Shown: positions 1-9,763, counted from the first letter of the stretch. The stretch is DNA of 64,000 nucleotides from DATFVJ01 sp963851085 (GCA_963851085.1 CAWKNX010000005.1:62001-126000); one strand, 5' to 3'. Notes: generated by a model from the letters alone, not told the origin. Numbers and translations: made by a program.

Positions 1-214
1 AGCGGATCGAGAGGCTGAACCCTGCACGCACCGGCGCTGGCCGCGCGCGTTCCGCGCGACGCGTATTCGGCTTGCTTGCCGGACCTATGCTTGCGAGCTG
101 TGACGGTCCCGGCAATTGACTCGCGGTCTGACCAGTTCCAGGCGTTTTACAGAGCGCTCCCAAGGGGGTGCAACGTTGCTTCCGTACAGATGTTTGCACC
201 GAGCGCGGATTCTG

Positions 215-1807
215 TTAAGCCCGGATGGAGGTGTCCTTTATGAGCTTGTCGAAGATCACGTCGCGGTCCAGTCCGCCGGCGGCCATTCGCGTCGCCTGCT
301 CCGCTATCTCTGGAGGGTCACCTGTCCACAACTGGTCGACGAGCGTTCGGTAGGACGCCCACCGGTCGCGCGGGATCCGTCGTTCGCCTAGCCAGAGGTC
401 GGTGATGCGGGAACGGCCATCGGGGTTGGCAGGGTCGAGTGTTTCGGCGCCCTCCGCCCGCTCGCGGGGTAGGGGCACAGCGAGGTACCGCCGCCGCAGC
501 ACTTCCTCGGACAAGGTGTCGTCGCAGATAACGTGGTCGGGCAGATCTTCCGCGTACCGGCGCTCAGGTGCCCGGTTCGCTTCGGCCAGGCGCGCACCGA
601 AGTCGCGGAGGTCGTCCTCGAGTTCGGCGAGGAGGCGGCGGCGCAGGCGCTTCGGGAGGTCGCACCGGCCGGCGGCCCAGCGTGCCCACGCCCGCATCGC
701 CTGCGACACGTCATCGGCCACCCTGGTCGGCAGGACCACACTTGTCGGCAGCACGTCCCGGACGAGCCTCCGGAAAAGGAGGGGCCCGGGCGGCAACGGG
801 TCACGGCCCAGATGGTTCACGCAGATCATGACAAGGTCTCGTGGCAGGGAGCGGGCCACCGGGCTGGTCAGTTCCTGGCCTTCCGGCGAGGCGAGGAAGT
901 CCACGACGAGGCGCTCCAGCGCCTGTGCTGGCCAGCGGTCCGCAGCGGTCTGGGCGCTCCCGGACGGCTCAGCCCGCGACCTGGGGTCCGCGGCGGCAAG
1001 CGCCTCGGCGCGCTGCCCCGCCAGGCCGACCAGCCCACACGAACTCTGGAAGTCCCCGGACTGCCGATCCGACCACGGCATCGGGCCGTGCCGCAGGAAA
1101 GCATCGACTCCGACCCGCAGTGCTCCAGCCGCCTCTGCCGGGGGAATCTCCCGGAGGTCGGCGCCCAGCCGGCGAGCCCACCGGGCGATGGCGGCGGTCT
1201 CCCCCGCGTCGCTGTCGTCCAGGTACACCGCGCTCAGGGAGGACACTGCGCCATGCCAGGCCAGGTCGCGCAGGACCATCAGAGCATGGCGGTCCGCCCC
1301 GCCGGGATAGCTGAACTCGCACATGAGCGACGTGGATTCCCCAAACGGGTCGGTGACCATCCAGCACCTGCCCGGTACCACCTGGCCCAGTTCACCGGCC
1401 CACGCGGGCACGGCACCCCCGGCCGCGTCCGCGAGCCGCCGGGCGTGATCCCGCACTTCGGGCGCCCCGACGACAGCGAGTGCGTGCAGGGCGCTGGCGG
1501 CGCCTGCCCGCCGGCACGCGGCCACTGCGTCGCAGATGTCAAGGCACGCGTCACGGTACCGCGCGCCGATAAGCCCGACCTGGAGCAGGACACCGGTCAC
1601 CGCGCTCGCCATAGCCTCAGCGTCGTATGCGCAGGCCACCCGGTCCCGGTCGGTGAGCGTGCTCACGAGCTTCGCGGCCACTCCGTCGGCGTCCTGGGCC
1701 GTGAGTACCCGGAGCGGGAGAACCTGCCGCGCCCGGATCTTCTGTGCTCCGGCTTGCCGCGCCTGCTGCGCGCGGCCCTTCTTCCGGCCTTTGCTTCTTG
1801 GGCTCAC
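215..1807 (-). CDS. Unknown protein, 530 residues
   Basis: I do not recognise the family. The frame stays open to 2350, but residues before the GTG at 1807 look like the antisense of the next gene, so I start at this GTG (protein begins SPRSKGRKKG after the initiator). A GTG at 1825 preceded by AGGCGG is an alternative. The N-terminal 20 residues are strongly basic, like those of the upstream neighbour; the rest is a soluble, helix-rich Ala/Arg/Leu sequence with no membrane segment or signal peptide. It lies downstream of the 2034-4094 gene on the same strand, 226 bases away. The similar basic N-termini and tandem position suggest a related pair, which is inference. Confidence 0.75.
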   Translation of the reverse strand: MSPRSKGRKKGRAQQARQAGAQKIRARQVLPLRVLTAQDADGVAAKLVSTLTDRDRVACAYDAEAMASAVTGVLLQVGLIGARYRDACLDICDAVAACRRAGAASALHALAVVGAPEVRDHARRLADAAGGAVPAWAGELGQVVPGRCWMVTDPFGESTSLMCEFSYPGGADRHALMVLRDLAWHGAVSSLSAVYLDDSDAGETAAIARWARRLGADLREIPPAEAAGALRVGVDAFLRHGPMPWSDRQSGDFQSSCGLVGLAGQRAEALAAADPRSRAEPSGSAQTAADRWPAQALERLVVDFLASPEGQELTSPVARSLPRDLVMICVNHLGRDPLPPGPLLFRRLVRDVLPTSVVLPTRVADDVSQAMRAWARWAAGRCDLPKRLRRRLLAELEDDLRDFGARLAEANRAPERRYAEDLPDHVICDDTLSEEVLRRRYLAVPLPRERAEGAETLDPANPDGRSRITDLWLGERRIPRDRWASYRTLVDQLWTGDPPEIAEQATRMAAGGLDRDVIFDKLIKDTSIRA

Positions 1808-2033
1808 CGGACGAGGATGCCACACCCAGCCGCCTGTGCAGTCCCGGATCTTGACCCGCACAAGATCGTGGCAGCATGCCGGGGGGCGCAGATCGAAGTC
1901 ACCGGGACCGGGCTGGCGAAGCCGTGGATGGTCAGCGAGTGAGCGTCCACGCGCTGGGCACGGACCTGGCGCGCAGCGAGAGGGATGAGCTGGCTCAGCT
2001 GCAACGAGGCCGGCTATGAGACCCTGTCCGCGA

Positions 2034-4094
2034 CTATGGCAGGCGTTCGCTGAGCGGGCTGGGGAGGCCGAGTTCGGTGCGCAGCCATTCGGTGTCGATC
2101 GGTCGTCCGCCGCGCGCGGCGGCCAGCCCCGCCTGGTATTCGAGCTGGCGCAGCAGGCTCTCCAGCCGGAGTGCCTCTGCCGTGCTGCCCTTGGCGGCGC
2201 TTGCCGCGGAGTGCCGCGGGGAACGGAAGTCCAGCACGGCCACGGACTGTTCCAGCCAGGCTTTCTCCCACTCCCGTGCCGGCGAGGCGCCATCGGGCAC
2301 TGGCCCCCAGGCGAAGTCCAGCGACGGCTCGGACTGCGTCTGCTCGGCAACCTCCGGCTCCGCGCCGATATCCGCGAGGATCTGCAATAGCCTCGTCAGC
2401 CGGCGTTGCGAGTTCACCTGGACCCGCACCCGGTCCCTGCCCGGCGTTACCCGGCCGAGCACCAGGCGCTCCGCGTCCTCGGCCGGGTCCAGCAGGTAGG
2501 CGGATCCGTCCCGGTGGAAGTGCATCACGACGGGCTCGTCGGACGGGCCCGTGACCTGGTCACCCCACCAGACGAGCTGGCCGTCCTGACCGCCTTCTTC
2601 CTCCCCGAAGTCCGAACGCGCGGACAGCCGTTCGGCCACCTCGCCGCTGACCGTGACCGTCGCGTCGATGAGCACCATGGGGTCACCGTCGGTATTCGTC
2701 AGCGCCACCGGCACCGACCGCTTCCACCAGACCCGGGAAGCCAGCACGGTCGTGAGCCGCGCGATGACAGGACTGATGTTCTCCCCGAACTCCGGCTCTG
2801 GGTCCTCGCCGGTTTCCCAGCGTACGCAGTACGGTTCGGCCTGCCCGAACCTGATCTCACCGGGCTCGGGGAGCCGGTCGCGCGGCACGCCCGACAACTC
2901 CTCAAGCACGTGCCACACCGCCTGCTCCGCGTACTCCGCCACCGCGTCGCCTTCGAGGGGACTGAGCCAGATCCCATTCCCCGTGCTGCGCCAGATCCCG
3001 TCCGCCGGCACCAGCGCGCCCAGCCAGACCGACCATGGTGCCGCGCCATCCAGCGCCGCCGCCGGGAACTGCGTGTACCGGCGCATGCCAGAAACCAGCT
3101 CGGTGCACCACACGCCCGGCGCCGTCTCCGGCTCCTCCACCTGCCAGATGCCGAACCGCACGTGCCGGTCCCACTCCGACGCCCGCGCCGCGAGTTCCCC
3201 CGGCGTCGCCGGGTCCGCCGCGAACGCCCGCAACGGGGTGTTCACTGGACCGTCGCCAGAAGCGGCTCCGTCGGCTTCTGGGGATCCGGAAACACCGGCA
3301 ACGGGATACGTGACCGCAACCTCGACAGCTAGCGCGTCGAATTCGCCGCGTTCGGCGGCTTGCCAGTACTCAGCCTCCAATCTGGACCGTTCCGCGTCCA
3401 CCCATTTCCTGATGGTCGCGCCCCACTCCGTCCTGCCCAGGAAGGCATCGATCGCCTTGCGTAGCGCCTCGCTGCCGGACCGGTCGCCGTACCTGGTCAG
3501 AGCGGCTCGCTCCCGCTCACCGGGCTCGGCTTCCGCGTGCGCCTGTGCCAGCGCCTCAGCGTAGATTCCGGCAGCCAGCTCGTCGTCGGGGCGCTCGCGC
3601 AGGTATGGCTCGATCAGCTCGCACGCCTCACCAGGATGCCCCCTGACCGACGCCGCGCGGATCACCTCAAGTCGCAGTTCCGGGTCGTCGACGGCATCCG
3701 CCCGGGAGAGCAACTCGCTGGCATACCCCCGCTCGGCATCCTCGTCTCCGGTGACATGCGCCGCCCACGCGGCCACCGCGAGCGTGCCGATCGGGGGCGG
3801 CCCCGTCGCGGACGCCAGCATCAGCCGCGCCGTCTGGGCTATCTCCTCGCCCGGGACTCCGGAACTCAGCCGGATCTGCATCATCGCGCCAGCGGCAAGC
3901 GAGTCCGGCAGCTCCGCCGCGAGGATTCCGGCTACATCAGCAGGGCTGGTCCGCGGATCGAGCAGGCGCCGGTAGCGTTCGGCTGTCTGCTGCTCGCGCT
4001 CGGCCTTCGCGCGGCGCCGCGCCTGTTCGGCGCGCTTGGCATCCGCCTTGACGCGGTCCTGCCTCTTGCGGCGGTTGCTCTTGGCCACGACCAC
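2034..4094 (-). CDS. Unknown protein, 686 residues, basic N-terminus and repeat-like helices
   Basis: Family not recognised. The first 45 residues are a charged Lys/Arg/Glu helix, followed by about 180 residues of Ala/Glu/Leu-rich helices that look TPR-like (residues roughly 50-230). The later half contains many Trp and acidic residues and could be a separate folded domain. No signal peptide or membrane segment is visible. Likely co-transcribed with the unknown gene that ends at 215. Nearest upstream feature on this strand is the hairpin at 4144-4168. Confidence 0.8.
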   Translation of the reverse strand: MVVAKSNRRKRQDRVKADAKRAEQARRRAKAEREQQTAERYRRLLDPRTSPADVAGILAAELPDSLAAGAMMQIRLSSGVPGEEIAQTARLMLASATGPPPIGTLAVAAWAAHVTGDEDAERGYASELLSRADAVDDPELRLEVIRAASVRGHPGEACELIEPYLRERPDDELAAGIYAEALAQAHAEAEPGERERAALTRYGDRSGSEALRKAIDAFLGRTEWGATIRKWVDAERSRLEAEYWQAAERGEFDALAVEVAVTYPVAGVSGSPEADGAASGDGPVNTPLRAFAADPATPGELAARASEWDRHVRFGIWQVEEPETAPGVWCTELVSGMRRYTQFPAAALDGAAPWSVWLGALVPADGIWRSTGNGIWLSPLEGDAVAEYAEQAVWHVLEELSGVPRDRLPEPGEIRFGQAEPYCVRWETGEDPEPEFGENISPVIARLTTVLASRVWWKRSVPVALTNTDGDPMVLIDATVTVSGEVAERLSARSDFGEEEGGQDGQLVWWGDQVTGPSDEPVVMHFHRDGSAYLLDPAEDAERLVLGRVTPGRDRVRVQVNSQRRLTRLLQILADIGAEPEVAEQTQSEPSLDFAWGPVPDGASPAREWEKAWLEQSVAVLDFRSPRHSAASAAKGSTAEALRLESLLRQLEYQAGLAAARGGRPIDTEWLRTELGLPSPLSERLP

Positions 4095-4143
4095 CTCTCC
4101 GTTCCTATGGGGACACGCTAACGCCGATTTCCGCGCCGGTTAA

Positions 4144-4168
4144 TCGACGCAACCTTCGGTTGCGTCGA
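4144..4168. terminator. Perfect 11-bp stem hairpin
   Basis: The two 11-base arms (TCGACGCAACC and its exact complement) are separated by the loop TTC. It sits 276 bases past the stop of the transposase gene and just before the start of the 2034-4094 gene, so it can end readthrough from the transposase. No clear T-run follows on either strand. Confidence 0.6.
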
Positions 4169-4449
4169 GCGTCCCGGCCGAGTGGCCGGGGGTCGCATGT
4201 GCCCGAGCCACCGGGCGTCCCGGGCGTCCCCGGCTGGAGCGTCGTGGGCACACCCGGGCTGGGTGCGTCGAGCGAGCGTCCTGGTGCCGGGTGCTCTCGC
4301 GTCGAGCGGGTCGGCGGTCGGATGCCTCGGGCTGGGTGGTGGGTGTGGGGCGTTCCGGGTCCGGTGCTTCGGGCTCCCCATGCCGAGCTGGGTGCCGGGC
4401 GGCCTGGCCCTGGCTGGGCTGGTCGCGCGGACGCTGGGGACATGGGGTG

Positions 4450-6240
4450 TTACAGGTATTCGAAGTGGAGGCGGCGTCCGCCCCACCAGGGGACGGCGGT
4501 GTCGTTGGGCAGGCCGGCGGCGCGCAGGACGGGTGAGTAGGTGCGGCGGTCGATGCGGACGGTGATGGTGCCGCCGTTGCTGAGGATGTGGCCGGGGGTG
4601 CCGGGGAAGCGGCGTTGCAGGGTGTCGGGGGCGGCGGTGGCATAGCCGGCGCCGAGGCGTGTGCGGAGGGCGGCGAGCAGGGCCTGGGCCAGGACACACA
4701 GCATGATGTCGAGGTCGACGTTGAGGTTGACGGCGCTGGACAGGGCGTCGGCGTGGAAGGCCTGGATGATTTCAGCGAGGCGCTGCTCGATGGTCATCCG
4801 GCGGGCGTAGTGCTCGATGATGGCTTTGACGGTCAGGTCGTGGTCGTTGCCGATGATGACGGTGGGGGCCTCGCGGCCCAGGCCGGTGACAATCAGCTGG
4901 CGGACGGTGCCGGGGTAGCTGGACAGTTTCACGGCGGCCTGTTCGGCGACCTTGGGCCTGGTGTGGCGGCCGGGCCGGTCGATGGGGACGGTCTTGTAGT
5001 CGGCGGGGGTGAGGGCGTTGATCTGTTTCATCAGCGCGGCCGAGCGCATCCGCAGGGTGAGGAACTTGACGCCGCGGTCATCGAGTTCGGCCAGCACCGG
5101 CTGGGTGGTGACGCGCTGGCCGGGGATGAGCAGGCGCGGGTCGGCGCCGGAGGCGTTTTTCCAGTGGTCGCAGAACGCGATGACTTCGCGGGCCTGGGTG
5201 GCTTTGGAGATGTCGGCGTTGGCATACACCAGGTTGTGGGTACCGGAGTCTTGGGCGAAGAAGGTGAGCACCGAGCGGGCGCGCTGGGAGCGGGTGGGGA
5301 CGTAGTGCTTTTCCAGGGCCGGGTCGTGTCCCCAGTGCATGACGGCGTGGAAGTCCAGGTCGAAGATGGCCTGCTCGGCGGTGGCGAGCCCGGAGCCGAT
5401 CATGGCGGTGTCGAGGGCGGCCAGGAAACGCAGCTGGTGGTCGTGGTCCAGCCGGTAGGAGTAGTCGGTGAGCGCGGTCTTTTTCGGCAGCGTGGCCAGG
5501 CCGGTGAACAGGGCGGCGCCGACGTCGCAGACCAGGTCATCGACGTGGGAGACGCGGCGGGTGGCGGTGAGTTTCAGGGCGAGCAGCGACAGGATCCAGC
5601 TGATCGCCTTGATCTTGGTCGTGCCGGGGTAGCCGGCCGCGGCGACCAGGGCGGGCAGGTCCAGGGCGATCAGGTCGGGGATGACCAGCAGCAGCCCGGC
5701 CAGGGTGGTGTCGGCGGTGGCGGGCAGGGCATCGAAGTCCAGCGGGGCGGCGCGGGGCAGGCGGGTGTCGCGGCCGGTGGTGGCCGGGCTGATGCTGGCC
5801 TCCGCTTGGGGGGCGCGGATGAGGCGGCCGAATCCCTCCTCGGCCAGGATCTGCCCGACCGAGGAACGGTGCAGGCTGATGCCCTGGCCGGCCAGGGCAG
5901 CGCTGATCTCATACACCGACAGGCCGCGGCGGCGCAGCTCGATCACCGTGGCGCGGGCGGCGTCTTTGCGGGGTGCGTTCTTGGGGCCGGGCTTGCCGGG
6001 CGGGGTGAACAGGGTGAGCCGGCTGGCCTGCCACTCCCGGTTCATGTTGATCATGGCCCAGCGGGTGTAGCCGTACCTGGCGCCGGCCTGCGCCCAGGTG
6101 AGGCCGTCCACGTGGTGGGCGCGTAGCGCCTCATACCGGCGCTGGTTCAGCTGACCCGGCGCGGTGAACGCCGCAGCGCCCGCCGAGGGCTCGGGGGTCT
6201 CGGTCGGCTCGGCGTCATGTTGTGGTGATCGGCTGGCCAT
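4450..6240 (-). CDS. DDE-type transposase (IS4/IS1634-like)
   Basis: A 596-residue protein. Residues 30-75 and 95-140 look like two helix-turn-helix DNA-binding regions. The C-terminal 350 residues look like an RNase-H-fold DDE domain: acidic residues at FDLDFH (292-297) and ELDDRG (385-390), and the YARRMTIEQ segment near 480, resembling the Y-x2-R-W-x-I-E motif of IS4/IS1634 transposases. Length is full and the frame is intact. I could not find terminal inverted repeats in 4170-4450 or 6241-6420, so the ends of the element are not defined. Family assignment is from motif pattern only. Confidence 0.7.
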   Translation of the reverse strand: MASRSPQHDAEPTETPEPSAGAAAFTAPGQLNQRRYEALRAHHVDGLTWAQAGARYGYTRWAMINMNREWQASRLTLFTPPGKPGPKNAPRKDAARATVIELRRRGLSVYEISAALAGQGISLHRSSVGQILAEEGFGRLIRAPQAEASISPATTGRDTRLPRAAPLDFDALPATADTTLAGLLLVIPDLIALDLPALVAAAGYPGTTKIKAISWILSLLALKLTATRRVSHVDDLVCDVGAALFTGLATLPKKTALTDYSYRLDHDHQLRFLAALDTAMIGSGLATAEQAIFDLDFHAVMHWGHDPALEKHYVPTRSQRARSVLTFFAQDSGTHNLVYANADISKATQAREVIAFCDHWKNASGADPRLLIPGQRVTTQPVLAELDDRGVKFLTLRMRSAALMKQINALTPADYKTVPIDRPGRHTRPKVAEQAAVKLSSYPGTVRQLIVTGLGREAPTVIIGNDHDLTVKAIIEHYARRMTIEQRLAEIIQAFHADALSSAVNLNVDLDIMLCVLAQALLAALRTRLGAGYATAAPDTLQRRFPGTPGHILSNGGTITVRIDRRTYSPVLRAAGLPNDTAVPWWGGRRLHFEYL

Positions 6241-7045
6241 GTCCCATCAATAACAGGCCGGGTCCCGATCCGGTAGTCACCCCGTTACGCCCGGAACCTG
6301 GCGGTATCAGCCTGCCTGGTATTGATCGTCCTGCACGGATTGCGACATTAGCCTGCGAATTCGTCATGATCACGGCATGATAACAACTAGTGTCATGGTG
6401 GGATGGTCGTGTCAATCACCACAGCACCACTGGCTCGGGATGTTCGCAGGACCGTGGCGGGGCCACAGGCCAGCGGACGGCTGAGCCCTCGGGCCGAAGG
6501 CCCGAGGGCTCGATGTCTTGCGGTCAACTCCCCGCTCGGAAATCGGCGCTAACCGCCTGTGTCCCGCAGGGACGGCGATCGCTGAGGCCCTAGAATGCCG
6601 ACGAGTGCGGTGTTGGCGCAGCCTGGTCGAACGACTCCGGCACCTTCGGCCCGCCGGGAGGGGACACGTCACGCGGCCGGGCATCCTCCTCGTTCTCGCC
6701 CTTTCAGTTTGAAGCACAGGCCGCTGTAGTGGACTCCGCCCCCGTCGGAGGCGTGCATGTGGTCGCCTCCCAAGCGAACAGGGCCTGGATCGCCGCGTGC
6801 AGGTCACCGAGAGTCGCCCGTCAGCGGCATCTGCACGCTGCGCCAGGACGGCGGCTTGGCGTACCAGAGCGAGACCTGCTGGGCACCCTGCCTGATGGTG
6901 ATCGGCGCGCCTGACGCGAACCCGCTGCGCGATATGCGCGCGCCAAATGCAAAGGCGAAGCGGAAGCAGCGATAGCCCGGGCCCTGCTGGCGACGACATC
7001 GACGATGCCATTGCTGCCAGCATGGCCACGCCTGACGATTCTCGG
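6241..7045. other. No gene recognised
   Basis: Apart from the hairpin at 6483-6511 I see no convincing coding sequence. A plus-strand frame at 6757-6975 reads open for 72 codons but matches nothing I know. Confidence 0.5.
6483..6511. terminator. Perfect 13-bp stem hairpin
   Basis: Arms GAGCCCTCGGGCC and its exact complement with a GAA loop. It is one of the strongest hairpins of the window. No T-run follows; it may act as an intrinsic terminator of the kind common in high-GC actinobacteria, between the toxin-antitoxin module and the transposase. Confidence 0.65.
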
Positions 7046-7351
7046 TCAGGTTCGGTAGGAGTCTCGTCGATGCCGGATGGAGTGGATCTCCACGGTGTGC
7101 TTGTCCTCGTTGATGCGGTAGATGATCCGGTAGGTCCCGCGCCGCGCCGAGTGGTAGCCGTCAAAGGGTTCATCGAGTGGCTTGCCGACCCGGTGCGGGC
7201 TTATAGCTAGAGGCCCGTCGATCGTCTCCATGGCAGCGGCAGCGACGTCAAGCGGCAGGTTCTCGTGCAGGTTGCGCCGGGCTTGCCCGGAGAAGATGAC
7301 GGTGTACGGTCGTCCGGCCTCTGGTCCGGGCGCTTGCGGATCGCCGGTCAC
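7046..7351 (-). CDS. RelE/ParE-type toxin (mRNA interferase family)
   Basis: About 100 residues with the RelE-family pattern: an N-terminal SGQARRNL helix, the DEPFDGYHSARRGTYRIIYRI core strands and a C-terminal IRHRRDSYR containing the basic/His/Tyr residues expected for ribosome-dependent mRNA cleavage. The start is the GTG at 7349-7351, which shares the bases GTGA with the antitoxin stop codon. It is the second gene of a two-gene operon, and the antitoxin is expected to wrap and inhibit it. Confidence 0.88.
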   Translation of the reverse strand: MTGDPQAPGPEAGRPYTVIFSGQARRNLHENLPLDVAAAAMETIDGPLAISPHRVGKPLDEPFDGYHSARRGTYRIIYRINEDKHTVEIHSIRHRRDSYRT

Positions 7352-7632
7352 GATGTTCCGCGCCGTCGCTGCTCCAGCTCGGCGCGGACCTGCGCGGCGT
7401 CGAAGGTATCGCCGGCGGCGAAGTCTTCGCGGGACTGCCGCAGGTCGGCAAGTGTCTCGTCATCGCTGAGGATGTCAAGGGTCTCCTGCATGGATTCGTA
7501 CTCGGCGACGGAGATCAGCATGACATCGGCGCGGCCGTTGCGGGTGATGGTGAAGTGATCGTGCTCGCGGGCGACACGGTCGGCGAGTTCGGCGATCCGG
7601 GCCTTGGCTTCCGTGATAGGGATGGTCTCCAT
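7348..7632 (-). CDS. Phd/YefM-family antitoxin
   Basis: 94 residues beginning METIPITEAKARIAELADRV, the classic Phd/YefM N-terminus that binds DNA as a dimer, followed by VMLISVAEYESM and an acidic, probably disordered C-terminus that would bind the toxin. The ATG at 7632 has no ribosome site because the predicted -10 box is only 7 bases upstream; the mRNA is probably leaderless. Overlaps the toxin gene by four bases. Confidence 0.9.
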   Translation of the reverse strand: METIPITEAKARIAELADRVAREHDHFTITRNGRADVMLISVAEYESMQETLDILSDDETLADLRQSREDFAAGDTFDAAQVRAELEQRRRGTS

Positions 7633-7635
7633 AGA

Positions 7636-7669
7636 GGCCAGTATAGAAACCGGTCATAATTCTGGCCAA
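7636..7669 (-). promoter_or_regulatory. Promoter and operator of the toxin-antitoxin operon
   Basis: On the minus strand TTGGCC (7669-7664), an 18-base spacer and TATACT (7645-7640) form a sigma-70-like promoter whose -10 box ends 7 bases before the antitoxin ATG. An inverted repeat of GGCCAG/CTGGCC arms (7636-7641 and 7662-7667) spans it. This is a natural site for autoregulation by the antitoxin-toxin complex. Confidence 0.6.
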
Positions 7670-7725
7670 TATTAAGGTCTCGTATGCTTTGCCCGTCGAC
7701 CCCCTCGGCCTCCTCGCGGGATCGT

Positions 7726-8073
7726 TCACCGGACGACTCCGTTGAATCGCTCGGCTCGGAACGCGGAATCATCACCAAGGTGGAAGTAGATGTGGCCCTC
7801 GAGCGTGCCGTCGGCGTTGAGCGCGGCCCAGCCGCGGCCGCTCGCATCGTCGCCCTCGTCGGAGCCTTGCCACGAGAACTCAACGCCCGGCCTGCCATCA
7901 CGATCCGCGTCGCGGCAGTCGAGTTCTCCCGTCACCGCGATGAAGCCCAGGCCGCCGAGGCCGTCATCATCGAACTCGATGAAGCCGGGCTGGACCAGAT
8001 CGACAGCCTCCTGATCCCAGTTGTCCATCTCGGTGATACGCCACCGGCCTGTGATGGTCGTACGCTCGGACAT
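7726..8073 (-). CDS. Conserved hypothetical protein, 115 residues
   Basis: Begins MSERTTITGRWRITEMDNWD and continues as a beta-rich acidic protein (FIEFDDDGLGGLGFI, VEFSWQGSDEGDDASGRGWA, GHIYFHLGDDSAF). I recognise this as a small conserved protein widely found in bacteria without a known role. No signal peptide. No ribosome site is visible before the ATG. Confidence 0.85.
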   Translation of the reverse strand: MSERTTITGRWRITEMDNWDQEAVDLVQPGFIEFDDDGLGGLGFIAVTGELDCRDADRDGRPGVEFSWQGSDEGDDASGRGWAALNADGTLEGHIYFHLGDDSAFRAERFNGVVR

Positions 8074-8250
8074 GCGACGAGAGTAGCGGCCCGAAGGGCT
8101 TCCGGGCGGACAAGGTCAGCGCGGGGTGGTGGTGCACCTCGCCACCTAAACCAAGCCACACCACGCGGATAGGTCAGGCCAACTAGCGCACCCCGTCACC
8201 AAGCGTAACCTGGTTGGCGCGGAGGAACGGGGAGCCCGGGCACAGAAATG

Positions 8251-8471
8251 TCACAACCACGACACGGGCTTGCCCGCGCCGTTGGGCCCCAGGAAGCCGT
8301 AGATCTCGCCCGCGGGGATCCGGAGATCGACCTCGTCCACGGCGCGGACCCCATCGAAGTGGCGGACCAATCCCTCGGCGTAGACGGCACAGTCGGCCTG
8401 CACCGTCAGCTTAGGGTCTGGCCTGGCGATGCGGGCGCCGACGACCGCGGCGCCGAGACAAGCGTGCTCAT
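8251..8471 (-). pseudogene. Truncated ABC-transporter ATPase (DrrA-like)
   Basis: The ATG at 8471 overlaps the stop of the preceding gene (ATGA). Its frame ends after about 21 codons, but a shift of frame restores AVYAEGLVRHFDGVRAVDEV, DLRIPAGEIYGFLG and the Walker A motif GPNGAGK. The reading then stops at once (8251). All of the ATPase past Walker A is missing. This resembles drug-export ATPases of the daunorubicin-resistance type. It is a remnant with an N-terminal frameshift and a 3-prime deletion. Confidence 0.8.
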
Positions 8472-8791
8472 CGAGTGTTCCCTTCTTCTTTCGGGTTCGT
8501 CAGCAAGGACCGCGAAGCGAGAAGCTCATCGCTGGGGCCATGCCGGATTTCCGGCCGCGGCCGGAAATCCCACGCGGTAGCGCCCGCGGCTTCCAGGGCA
8601 TCTCGGCAGGCCCGGTAATGATGTCCGCACAGCAGCAGGTCGGTAGCGTTAGGCCGGCCCGCCGCAGGCGGGATGATGGCCACCACGACCGCCCGGGCGG
8701 GGCAGCAGCAAGCGCGGCCCGCCGCTGCCAACGTCTCGCGCAGCCTGGCCTCGTCATCAGCGGGCGTGACCTCAGCTGTGGTTGCGCTCAT
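8468..8791 (-). CDS. Small Cys/His protein, DUF7455-like
   Basis: 107 residues. The core has a CCCPARAVV segment and a LLLCGHHYRACRDAL segment, the C-x-C plus C-x-H-H arrangement of small actinobacterial metal-binding proteins of the DUF7455 type. The tail (from about residue 85) is low-complexity. A GAGGAGG ribosome site lies 9-10 bases before the ATG. It is the first gene of what was a two-gene operon with the broken ABC ATPase. Confidence 0.6.
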   Translation of the reverse strand: MSATTAEVTPADDEARLRETLAAAGRACCCPARAVVVAIIPPAAGRPNATDLLLCGHHYRACRDALEAAGATAWDFRPRPEIRHGPSDELLASRSLLTNPKEEGNTR

Positions 8792-9176
8792 TATCCGTCG
8801 CCTCCTCGTCGCACGGCTGCGCTGATCCGTTCAGCACACCGACCTCCTCAGGAACTGGCGCGTCGGCTGGCTATCCGGCCCGCCCTCTGTATAGGCGTCG
8901 ATTCTGCGGCGGCCAGATCGACATGACCGCCCAAGATTTCCGCCACGGCCTGGTCCGGGCGCTCGCCTCCCGCCGGGCGCGTGGCAAGCCCGGCCCGCCC
9001 AGCCGCCAGTCGGCCTGCAGCCCGGCGGGCCGCGCTCTCGCGGGCGCCCGGCAGAGTCCCGGAAGGGGCCGCCCAGTCGGTGATCGCATACCTGGTGGTG
9101 TACTCCGGCGCCGCCAGCCGCTGACAGACGTGATCGCGTACGATTTCGCGACGCGTGGCACCGCGGGCCCTTGAGA
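8792..9176. other. No gene recognised
   Basis: A minus-strand frame over about 8848-9150 has a coding-like look (REIVRDHVCQRL, then DQAVAEILGGHVDLAAAE) but no start or family I can name. It may be another gene remnant. Confidence 0.35.
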
Positions 9177-9373
9177 TCAGCCGGTCACACGCGCGTATTC
9201 GGCCGTTAGCTCCACCCGGGTGTTCACGCCGAGCTTGGCGAACACGCGGCGGAGGCGGCCATCGACGGTGTGGGCATACATGCCCAGCCGCTGGGCGACC
9301 TCGTTGTTCGTCATCCCCGCGGCGACCAGCCGAGCGACGTCCCGCTCCGACGGCGTACGCCGTCGTTAGCGTG
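9177..9373 (-). pseudogene. LuxR-family regulator, C-terminal HTH remnant
   Basis: Minus-strand reading gives TPSERDVARLVAAGMTNNEV, then AQRLGMYAHTVDGRLRRVFA and KLGVNTRVELTAEYARVTG before a stop, a standard GerE/LuxR DNA-binding domain. A TAA lies upstream in frame at about 9371 and no sensor domain precedes it. Only the last 60 residues of the regulator survive. Confidence 0.8.
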
Positions 9374-9763
9374 GACTTCCGCACCGCTACTTCGGCCCGA
9401 GCCGGGCCCCAGCCGTGATGGGTTGACCCTAGTTCTGACCTGGGGATTTGCAAGCGCCGGAACCTATGCCGGACCTCTTCCAGGGCCTGTGCAGAGGCAA
9501 CGGACGCGCCTTGATGACGGTTGTCGTCCAGGTGACACCTCGCGGAGCGCGTGAAAATGCCCGATCTGAATCACCTCAGACGAGCAGAAGCAGGCACGAG
9601 AAGTACTCAACCGGGCGCTGCCGGGATGAACTGCCCAGTGGCCGATCAGCCGTACGACCGCTGTATCGACCCCACGGTCAACCCGGGAGTTGCTGGGCCG
9701 AACGCCAGCTGACCTTCGAAATCGCCTGATCCAAGGGGCGAAGAACCGGCGCGGAAACCCGCG
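9374..9763. other. No gene recognised
   Basis: Mixed-composition DNA between two gene remnants. I see no coding sequence, RNA or repeat in it. Confidence 0.4.

Noticed and set aside
533..1942. 469-codon plus-strand open frame
   Set aside because: It lies antisense to the unknown gene at 215-1807 and is rich in Arg, Pro and His as expected of shadow frames in GC-rich DNA.
4588..6126. 512-codon plus-strand open frame
   Set aside because: Antisense of the transposase; its Gly/Val/Asp-rich composition is an echo of the other strand.
4170..6420. Terminal inverted repeats of the transposase element
   Set aside because: I compared both flanks by eye and found no convincing matching ends.
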